Shown one piece after another: positions 55,105 to 64,000 of a stretch of 64,000 nt of DNA. Source of the DNA: Vibrio algarum (GTDB lineage: Bacteria; Pseudomonadota; Gammaproteobacteria; Enterobacterales; Vibrionaceae); the NCBI RefSeq assembly GCF_028204155.1, contig NZ_JAQLOI010000001.1, positions 3,038,001-3,102,000 on the forward strand, given 5' to 3'. A model generated the notes under the pieces. That model was given only the letters and a program-made list of their open reading frames with translations. It did not search any database and was not told the DNA's origin. The position numbers were made by a program, and so were the translations under genes. Numbering within the stretch: position 1 is the stretch's first letter; the number at the start of each line of letters is the position of its first letter.

Positions 55105-56631
55105 TCATTGTGACATATCACTTGGAGCCTTTTTATGGTGAAACAACGATAAATCCTCATCGTTGATCGCAATCGCCTCATCAAATAGCACAAGGTTTCT
55201 TCCCTTGTCTTTCGCAGCATATAATTGCTTATCGGACTTGACAAATGAGGTATCCAATAAACGCTGAACCTCCTCAAAAGATATTGAATCTTTCATCGCG
55301 ACTATAGGCACTGCACCAATCGAAATAGTTACTATGTCATAAGGGGGGTTATTGATATGAGGAATATTAAGAACAGCAACACTTTGATTAATATCCCTGA
55401 CTCTTTTATTTAGCAGGGTTTCATCATCACCAGATAAAATAAACACAAACTCTTCACCGCCTAACCGGCAACCTAGTTCATGAGGCAAAATAATATCATT
55501 CATGGAATTAGCCACTGCAGTTAACGCATTGTCACCCACTGTATGACCATAGGTATCATTGAAAGGCTTAAAATTGTCGATATCACATAATACAAAATAA
55601 ACAAAATCTCCGTTTTGCAATGCGCTTTGCATCATAAGCGCGGCTTGATTCTGATATTTATACCGAGAACCTAACCCTGTAAGAGGATCTGTTTCAGTCT
55701 GGTTATGTAGCACCCTTAATTGATTTTTGATTCTTGTAATGAGGCTTGAGTAAGATCGTGCTAAATCGCCAATTTCATCTTGTCTTCTTAATTCAGAAAT
55801 TTGAGATTGATCGATTTTTTCGACATCTTCTTTCATTAAAACAGATAAGTTTTTTAAAGGACTGACAAGCCAAAGCGTGACAATATAAATCAACATTGTC
55901 GATATTAATAAAGCTAAAATAGCCTCTTTAACAACATCGAATAATAGATTATTTCTAATTGTCGTTAACTGGCTGGCATCAATGACAGCCCAAACTCCTC
56001 CTTTATTTTTGTTCCTAAGATCAACCAAAATATGGAGCAATTCGTTATCTTCATCTAAAAAGTACTTATCTCTCTCAATATTCGGTGGTCTTTCTGGGAT
56101 AGTAAGAGATTGAAGCTCCAGACTTTCTCTTAAACCAATGAGTTCTACCTTTGCTTTGTTCACTAAATAATTTAATTTTTTCAGCCTAATTTTTTCACTG
56201 GTAGCCGTACTACTTAATTTTTCTTCAAGCACAACCAGTTGTTTTTCGAGATCTTCTATATCCGTGCTGGTAACGTCCAATCGCCATGCTTTATTTATAT
56301 CTACCAAATATCTAACTTGAACATTATGACTGGAGTAATCGCTGACTCCAGATATTTCAGCAAACATGAGGTTGGGGATCGCTTTAAGATTGTCTGTTGT
56401 TGAACGCATTAACAGATTCGCATAATTGCGCCCTGCAACGGAAACGGACAAAAATGTCGCATAAGAAGATAGATGACTGGCTGACAATCCAGCCATGTTT
56501 TCTACTTTAACATTCCATTCATTGTGGTAACGAGAAAATGACATGCCTAAAATGATTGAAACGACAAGACCAAGATGCGAAATAAATAGCATCTGATTTA
56601 TCGTCAACCAACCAAACAGTTTATTGCTCAA
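55105..56631 (-). CDS. Membrane diguanylate cyclase with periplasmic sensor domain
   Basis: A 508-residue protein: helix one around residues 14-33, a periplasmic region to about 235 with a coiled-coil stretch near 125-170, helix two about 238-258, a HAMP-like linker, and a GGDEF domain with the active site GGEEF in GCRLGGEEFVFIL. No RxxD inhibitory site is at the usual place. Start is TTG at 56631 (no ATG fits before helix one) 6 bases after the heme protein gene, so translation is likely coupled. It probably reads the state of that heme protein. Confidence 0.88.
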   Translation of the reverse strand: MSNKLFGWLTINQMLFISHLGLVVSIILGMSFSRYHNEWNVKVENMAGLSASHLSSYATFLSVSVAGRNYANLLMRSTTDNLKAIPNLMFAEISGVSDYSSHNVQVRYLVDINKAWRLDVTSTDIEDLEKQLVVLEEKLSSTATSEKIRLKKLNYLVNKAKVELIGLRESLELQSLTIPERPPNIERDKYFLDEDNELLHILVDLRNKNKGGVWAVIDASQLTTIRNNLLFDVVKEAILALLISTMLIYIVTLWLVSPLKNLSVLMKEDVEKIDQSQISELRRQDEIGDLARSYSSLITRIKNQLRVLHNQTETDPLTGLGSRYKYQNQAALMMQSALQNGDFVYFVLCDIDNFKPFNDTYGHTVGDNALTAVANSMNDIILPHELGCRLGGEEFVFILSGDDETLLNKRVRDINQSVAVLNIPHINNPPYDIVTISIGAVPIVAMKDSISFEEVQRLLDTSFVKSDKQLYAAKDKGRNLVLFDEAIAINDEDLSLFHHKKAPSDMSQ

Positions 56632-56637
56632 GTTTAA

Positions 56638-57165
56638 CTACTTATCTTTATAGGTATCTAAAACCGGCTCTGCACACGTACCATTTTTGCATATGTCTTT
56701 GTAGGTTGTGTGGCAATTTTCACAAAACTGAGGTTCTAAACTAGGATGCATTGCTGTGTTGTCATTACCATTTCTGTCATAGCTACCATAAATTGCCATA
56801 CCACCGATATGTTCAGTTACCCAAACAATCCCTTGAATTTCAGAAACGGCTACTACTGTAGGGCCGTCAGTGTATGGCCCATGCGTTTTGTATTGATCCA
56901 GTTTCTCTGGGTTCACGCGAATCGTCAAAGGAGAGCCACGCCCTTCATTAATCCAACTATAAGCTCGCACAGATTCTTGAATAAACAACGAAGTATCGGC
57001 TGGCAAAACAGTGTCTGCCGGGAGGTTCATAGACTCTTTAACTATAGGCCAGTTTTCCCATCCTTTTGGATAACTAGCCATCGAGGCTGCGTAAGACCCC
57101 ATCGAACCCAGTAGAGTAAACACCATCAATACCAGAGATATAATCTTATGTATCGAAAACTGCAT
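56638..57165 (-). CDS. Periplasmic P460/cytochrome c'-beta-like heme protein
   Basis: A secreted protein of about 175 residues with a signal peptide (FSIHKIISLVLMVFTLLG, cleavage near SYA). It has one c-type heme site, CENCH, about 35 residues from the end. The order YPKGWENWPIVKE, VNPEKLDQYKTHG, DGPTVVAVSEIQG, then a late CxxCH is that of the cytochrome P460/c'-beta fold, which binds NO or CO or oxidises hydroxylamine. The lysine that cross-links heme in P460 seems absent at the aligned place, which would fit a sensor better than an enzyme. Two extra cysteines (CKNGTC) follow the heme motif. The ATG at 57165 has AAGGA upstream. It is the first gene of a pair with a diguanylate cyclase. Confidence 0.75.
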   Translation of the reverse strand: MQFSIHKIISLVLMVFTLLGSMGSYAASMASYPKGWENWPIVKESMNLPADTVLPADTSLFIQESVRAYSWINEGRGSPLTIRVNPEKLDQYKTHGPYTDGPTVVAVSEIQGIVWVTEHIGGMAIYGSYDRNGNDNTAMHPSLEPQFCENCHTTYKDICKNGTCAEPVLDTYKDK

Positions 57166-57275
57166 TTGCATCCTTAGCCTTAATCAGCAACATGTGCGAT
57201 TGACAATTAAACTACAATTATAGAACCGTTAAGTATATCCCTAACTTTAGTATAATTCATCATACAATTAACGAG

Positions 57276-57437
57276 GTGAATGGTAACTATGAGCTCGATC
57301 TTACCTTTGACCTGTATTCAAAAGAAATATTCTTGTTCAAGAAATTAAGTGTTTACCCTGAGAAATTATTGGAGTCGTATATTAGAATAGATGCTATAGA
57401 CGGGAAAAAACCCAACGTCGTATTGGACTATATTTAA
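57276..57437 (+). pseudogene. Short coding-like remnant
   Basis: An open frame of 53 codons from a GTG, with a coding-like composition (includes FLFKKLSVYPEKLLESYIR). The frame is also open upstream of the GTG. No ribosome site is clear. It may be the tail of a gene lost from the junction, or chance. No family is recognised. Confidence 0.3.
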
Positions 57438-57605
57438 GAATAAACAGATAATTGTAGGAAATGAGTCAAACTTATGGGTACTATAAGAGTCATGTAACAA
57501 ACATCCTAACCTTATAAGCATTGATCACTTGATTCTCCATATTAGGACAATAGGGTCAGATATAATTAGTTTCATAAACAAAAAGGCCACTCCGAAGTGT
57601 GTCCA

Positions 57606-57675
57606 TTTTTTGCATTGAATATGCCATTGTAGTGGCTGGGGTAGAGAGATTCGCCCCCATCACGCGGATTTGGAA
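57606..57675 (-). pseudogene. Degenerate tRNA-Trp 3' fragment with trailer (att-like repeat)
   Basis: Bases 57633-57675 are a diverged copy of the 3' half of the intact tRNA-Trp (61070-61114): shared blocks include GAGAGATTCG, CACGCGGATTTGGAA and the CCA-end TGG. The similarity continues into the trailer (TTGCAT...ATATGC...ATTGTA) on the CCA side and stops after the anticodon. A weak hairpin with a T run precedes it, like the terminator next to the intact gene. It is not a working tRNA. Confidence 0.7.
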
Positions 57676-57811
57676 CTCCCTTGGTCTAGTTAGTCATTCT
57701 TATTTACATAAATTGTATTTCACTCTACAAAATATCAAACTTAATATGATTAATAAAAAGTGACCTAATGATTAATCTTCTTATTTAGAAATCAAAAAAC
57801 CTAATACAAAC

Positions 57812-59692
57812 TCATTTTATCAATTCCACTAACTTCATAGCACCTAATATTGAGGGATGATGAGAATCAAAATATAGAGGTTGCCCTCCCTTCACTGCAT
57901 AACAATTTTTTTCATCACAAAAAACATCCTTTGATTTCAATAAGTGAACATTATCAGGATAGGTAGAGTTGTCAAAATGACTAATAATATATTTATTTCT
58001 TTCCTCATACCATGCGACTTTAGTTCCTAATATGTCATCAGTTGAAATTCCTTTTCTAAAGGAAATGGCAACCAACTTATCTATATTTTCTTGTAACTCC
58101 GGTATAGGATAAAATACGTATACATTTTCTTTGGTTGAAGATAATGTATTAATTAATTCATCTATATTCTTAGTCATTCTAATTACTTCATCAGTTATTA
58201 CATCATCACTATGTAGAGGGTAATCCACTGCCCCTCCAAAAAGCATATAGGTAAACCTATGACTAAATGTTACATTTTTAATTTCATTACTATTTAATAT
58301 ATAATCTACCGTTTCGTTATACCATTTAGAGCACCTGCTGAAACCTTCAACCTCTTTGTATGACGGCCTACAACCAGAAAAACTAAAATGCTTTAAACCA
58401 ATATTATCAACTTTCAATTTTTCAGCTAATGCATATGCAATTTCTGTTGAATGACTATCTCCAAAAACCGCCCACGTTATTTTATCTCCAAAATATTCAC
58501 AAGACTTAGCTGGTTTTTGATACTGATCGATATGGCATTTATCTCGATATGGACTTGGCTTTGTATTATAAGTAATATATTGATATTCAGGAGGGGCTAG
58601 TTTGATAAAACCATCTTCTATATAAGTTACCACACCGACTGAACTAACAACCAAATAAATATAAATTGGCTTACATTTTAAGTAACTAAATAAACTGGAG
58701 AATTCATTTCTAAATCTTATTTTCTCAATGTACTTATTACTCAAAAAACCAAGAAAGACGGATAATAAAATACCAAGATAAGTGAAAGCCTCGTTTAATG
58801 AAAAATAATAAATGGCAACAACAAAAGGCCAATGCCATAAATAAATAGAGTATGACCAAGCACCTAACTTTTGAAATACGATATTACTAGTAATAAAGCT
58901 ATCGTCTCGTTGGGCCTGAATTATTAAGAATGCACCGAGAACAGGGAATACAGCTAAATAACCAGGCCAAGGATTATCTTTTGAAATAAAGATGTAAGAG
59001 ACAATAATTAGAGCCAAACCAAGCCATTCTAGCAACTTCTTCCTGTCTTCTTTTAAAACTATCGGGTAAAGGTAAGCCACACCACCAATCATCATCTCCC
59101 AAGCTCTTGTTGGTAATAGGTAGTATGCAGGATTAGGCCATTTGTAGGTAGCTACAACACAGAAGATAGTGCTTAATAGTGTTCCCAATAGTATTGTTAC
59201 CTTCATCATTTTTACTGACATACACTTTCGCATAGCGACAAGTATTATTGGATATATTATATAAAACTGCCATTCAGCAGATAATGACCAAGTGTGTAAT
59301 AACCATTTTTCGTGTGATGATGCATCGAAGTACCCAGATTCCCTCCAATAGATAAAATTAGACAAAAATCCCATACTACTGGCTACGTGCTTACCTAATG
59401 TTTTGTAATCCAACGGCGTTAAATAAAGCCAACCAAATACAAGTAAAAACATACAAAGCACGGCTAACGCAGGAATAATCCGATTTGCGCGTGCGACATA
59501 AAACTGCAAAATAGAAAAGTTTTCTTGCTCTATTCCTTTGAATATTATCCCTGTCATTAAAAAACCAGAAATAACAAAAAACACGTCTACCCCTGCAAAT
59601 CCGCCTGGCATCCAAGATGCATTAAAGTGAAATAGCACAACAGCGATAACAGCTATAGCCCTCAATCCATTGATATCTTTCCTAAATTGCAA
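57812..59692 (-). CDS. OafA-type acyltransferase with SGNH domain
   Basis: An inner-membrane protein of 626 residues that should O-acetylate a surface polysaccharide. The N-terminal acyltransferase-3 domain (about 1-350) starts FRKDINGLRAIAVIAVVLFHF with the catalytic-type RxxA and LFHF, followed by ~10 helices; the C-terminal SGNH domain has GDSHSTEIAYA and ends with DSHHPSILGAMKL. Start is TTG with a good AGGTGG site 8 bases upstream. It is distinctly AT-rich and lies alone in an island-like interval; the target, likely LPS O-antigen or capsule, is inferred. Confidence 0.9.
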   Translation of the reverse strand: MQFRKDINGLRAIAVIAVVLFHFNASWMPGGFAGVDVFFVISGFLMTGIIFKGIEQENFSILQFYVARANRIIPALAVLCMFLLVFGWLYLTPLDYKTLGKHVASSMGFLSNFIYWRESGYFDASSHEKWLLHTWSLSAEWQFYIIYPIILVAMRKCMSVKMMKVTILLGTLLSTIFCVVATYKWPNPAYYLLPTRAWEMMIGGVAYLYPIVLKEDRKKLLEWLGLALIIVSYIFISKDNPWPGYLAVFPVLGAFLIIQAQRDDSFITSNIVFQKLGAWSYSIYLWHWPFVVAIYYFSLNEAFTYLGILLSVFLGFLSNKYIEKIRFRNEFSSLFSYLKCKPIYIYLVVSSVGVVTYIEDGFIKLAPPEYQYITYNTKPSPYRDKCHIDQYQKPAKSCEYFGDKITWAVFGDSHSTEIAYALAEKLKVDNIGLKHFSFSGCRPSYKEVEGFSRCSKWYNETVDYILNSNEIKNVTFSHRFTYMLFGGAVDYPLHSDDVITDEVIRMTKNIDELINTLSSTKENVYVFYPIPELQENIDKLVAISFRKGISTDDILGTKVAWYEERNKYIISHFDNSTYPDNVHLLKSKDVFCDEKNCYAVKGGQPLYFDSHHPSILGAMKLVELIK

Positions 59693-59889
59693 AATATGCC
59701 ACCTACTAACTTAGAATAATGAGAATAATACAATCAATTATCCACGATTCAATTACTTAAATCCAACAAGAAAGTAACGCATTAAATTTATTAGAACGAA
59801 CCAAAAAGAATTGATATCTAAATTAATAGCAAGATATTGTTAGATACATAAAGAAATACAATTACCTTTTAATCACGGCCACTATCGGT

Positions 59890-61005
59890 TTACACCAATT
59901 TAAGTAAAAATATGATCTGATTGAAGCTTCCCAAACCAACCTAATATCGAAATGGATAACTTCATTAATATCGGCTTCAAAAAAACTGGCTAACCAACAA
60001 AAATCCATCAAAATGAAGATACGATAATTGGCTCTTTCTCACTTCAAAGATGGATACTCAAGAACTCAGATAGCTAAATTTCTCAAAGTAAACAGAACCT
60101 GTGTGAACAAATGGGTTCAAGTTTTTCTGGATGAAGGATTCGAAGGTTTACAAGAAAAACCACGGACTGGAAGACCAGCATTTTTGACATTGGAGCAACG
60201 TGAGCAACTCAGCCAATACATCAAAGCAGAAGCTGAAAACTCATCAGGTGGTCGACTGACTGGCAGTGATATACACGCTTACATCATTGATAATTTCGGC
60301 AAGCACTACCACCCAAACTCTATCTACTACTTGCTCGAACATATGGGCTTTTCTTGGATAACTTCACGCTCAAAAGACCCTAAACAATCGCCACAAGCTC
60401 AGGACGATTTTAAAAAATTCAAAATTGAAACGATCCTCAAGGTACCTTGTCACATTGGGCTTGAGCACGTAGATGTCTGGTTTCAAGATGAAGCTAGATT
60501 CGCCCAACAAAACACAACAACTCACCTGTGGGCAGAGCGAGGAACTCGGCCTCGAGTAGTGAAACAGCAGCAATTTGAATACGCCTATTTATTTGGTTCA
60601 GTTTGCCCCGCAAGAGATATCGGTGAGGCAATAGCCGTCCCTTGGGTCAATAAAGATATTATGATTGAACACTTGAAACAGGTATTTGAGATGACCCAAA
60701 GTGGGCGTCATGCAGTGGTAATAAAGGATGGTACCGGATGGCATACCGAAGATATCGTTAACCGATTCGATAATGTCAGTATCATCAAACTTCCGCCATG
60801 TTCCCCAGAGTTGAATCCCATCGAGCAAGTTTGGAGCTGGCTACGGCAACACTATCTTGCCAACCAAAGTTTTGAGAACTATGACGATATTGTTTCCCAA
60901 ATATGTACTGCATGGAATAGCTTTTTAGAAAGCTCAAAGAGAGTCATGAAAATGTGTTCTAGAAGTTGGATTAATCTGATCAGTTAATTTTCCGGAATGG
61001 TATTA
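59890..61005 (+). mobile_element. IS630-family insertion sequence (decayed)
   Basis: About 1.1 kb. The outer ends are an imperfect inverted repeat: the left end runs TTACACCA...TGATCTGATTGA and the inverted right end TAATACCA...TGATCAGATTAA, with 35 bases aligned without a gap. Exact ends and the TA target duplication cannot be fixed by eye. The single transposase inside is broken. The right end lies 12 bases from the rRNA operon terminator. Confidence 0.7.
59952..60987 (+). pseudogene. IS630-family transposase, broken by a frameshift and a stop
   Basis: The helix-turn-helix region (FKDGYSRTQIAKFLKVNR) and the DDE catalytic domain (VDVWFQDEARFAQQNT, GTGWHTEDI, SPELNPIEQVW) are intact from 60028. 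The start, MDNFINIGF at 59952, is lost at a run of seven A (59979-59985); six A would give KKLANQQKSIKMKIR. That frame meets TAA at 60025-60027 where leucine (TTA) is expected. So there is one insertion and one nonsense change. Without a start the element is probably inactive, though a TTG follows at 60028. Confidence 0.8.
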
Positions 61006-61017
61006 ATCTACAGACGT

Positions 61018-61044
61018 AAAAAAGCCGCTTAATAAGCGGCTTTT
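61018..61044 (-). terminator. Terminator of the rRNA operon
   Basis: In the minus direction, GCCGCTTA / TAAGCGGC form an 8-base-pair stem followed by a run of six T (A on the plus strand at 61018-61023). It lies 26 bases past the tRNA-Trp CCA end. Confidence 0.9.
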
Positions 61045-61069
61045 AATTTGCATAGATATGCAATTGTAA

Positions 61070-61146
<77 letters not shown>

Positions 61147-61178
61147 AAAACTGATTCTATTTCCTCTTTAAGAAGAAA

Positions 61179-61255
61179 TGGCGGAGTGGACGGGACTCGA
61201 ACCCGCGACCCCCGGCGTGACAGGCCGGTATTCTAACCAACTGAACTACCACTCC
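61179..61255 (-). tRNA. tRNA-Asp (GTC anticodon)
   Basis: Cloverleaf with acceptor GGAGTGG/CCACTCC, anticodon loop CTGTCAC with GTC, T arm GCGGG-TTCGAGT-CCCGT and encoded CCA; 77 bases. It lies between 5S rRNA and tRNA-Trp, as in many vibrio and E. coli rRNA operons. Confidence 0.97.
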
Positions 61256-61271
61256 ACATGGTATTCTTACA

Positions 61272-61302
61272 TTAACAAAGTCTGACTTAGATGCTTTGTT
61301 AA
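61272..61302 (-). other. Hairpin in the 5S / tRNA-Asp spacer
   Basis: TTAACAAAG / CTTTGTTAA form a 9-base-pair stem in the spacer between 5S and tRNA-Asp, with an A/T-rich flank. It is a likely processing stem, since downstream tRNAs must be transcribed. Confidence 0.5.
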
Positions 61303-61345
61303 TTTTTGCTTCTATCTTTTTCTAAAAAAGATAAAAACGAATAAG

Positions 61346-61464
61346 AGCCTGGCGATGTCCTACTCTCACATGGGGAAACCCCACACTACCATCGGCGCTA
61401 TTGCGTTTCACTTCTGAGTTCGGCATGGAATCAGGTGGGTCCACAATGCTATGGTCGCCAAGCA
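61346..61464 (-). rRNA. rrf: 5S ribosomal RNA
   Basis: The minus strand begins TGCTTGGCGACCATAGC and includes CCGAACTCAGAAGTGAAACG and GATGGTAGTGTGGGG, all 5S landmarks, ending CGCCAGGC. Ends are within a few bases. It lies about 90 bases after the 23S 3' end. Confidence 0.95.
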
Positions 61465-61555
61465 AAATCTTAAAATTCGAAAAGCCAACAAAAATATAAG
61501 TTCTTCACACATTCAATGTTCTTCATTGAGTCCACAAAACCCCTTGGGTGTTGTA

Positions 61556-64000
<2,445 letters not shown>

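Larger units (their letters stand above)
57172..57811. other. 640-base gene-poor junction
   Basis: Between the heme protein gene and the acyltransferase. It contains the upstream region of the heme gene, a short coding-like stretch (57276-57437) and a degraded tRNA-Trp 3' end (57606-57675). The rest is AT-rich with no feature that I can support. Confidence 0.7.

Noticed and set aside
54951..55277. 108-codon open frame on the minus strand
   Set aside because: Most of it is an out-of-frame overlap of the membrane GGDEF gene end; no ribosome site or recognisable domain.

Overview
The window looks like chromosome I of a Vibrio-like member of the Vibrionaceae. The inference rests on gene order and on protein sequences read by eye; no search was run. 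The order rlmN-ndk-pepB-isc-trmJ-suhB-secFD-yajC-tgt-queA, then glyoxylate-shunt genes, oxyR/peroxiredoxin, the yjf stress operon, the Pst/polyphosphate/PhoBR block and rdgC-trhP is typical of vibrios. The DNA is moderately AT-rich. Most of the first 49 kb is ordinary core genome.

Layout. 0.1-3.4 kb: rlmN, ndk, pepB. 3.5-9.2 kb: the complete iscRSUA-hscBA-fdx-iscX iron-sulfur assembly operon, with two IscR-type operators in front. 9.2-17.5 kb: trmJ, suhB, a solitary pilin-like gene, and the secF/secD/yajC/tgt/queA cluster. 17.7-26.8 kb: a CBS-domain protein, malate synthase G, a LysR regulator, isocitrate lyase, an ADP-ribosyltransferase-like orphan, oxyR, a 2-Cys peroxiredoxin and cutC. 26.8-31.9 kb: a yjfIJKLMC-type operon with an added potassium channel. 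32.2-45.4 kb: ppk2, phoU-pstBAC, ppk1-ppx, pstS and phoBR, a compact phosphate/polyphosphate block with Pho-box-like sites. 45.6-49.0 kb: rdgC, trhP and a ferredoxin.

49.0-57.2 kb is more accessory. A two-component system diverges from a lipid-linked glycosylation operon (GT2, PMT-like transferase, GtrA flippase). Next come a PAS-GGDEF protein and a gene pair encoding a P460-like periplasmic heme protein and a membrane diguanylate cyclase. The pair is the best candidate here for an undescribed signalling module.

57.2-61.0 kb is island-like. It holds an AT-rich acyltransferase/SGNH gene and a decayed IS630-type element, bracketed by a degenerate tRNA-Trp 3' fragment on the left and the intact tRNA-Trp on the right. 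From 61.0 kb to the window end lies the distal part of an rRNA operon on the minus strand (23S partial, 5S, tRNA-Asp, tRNA-Trp, terminator).

Three conserved genes (hscB, malate synthase G and the PMT transferase) are each broken by the apparent loss of one base in a homopolymer run. Because hscB and the glyoxylate shunt are conserved, sequencing error is the leading explanation, but it should be tested. Gene starts below were moved to the best start codon/ribosome-binding-site combination where the longest open frame looked too long.
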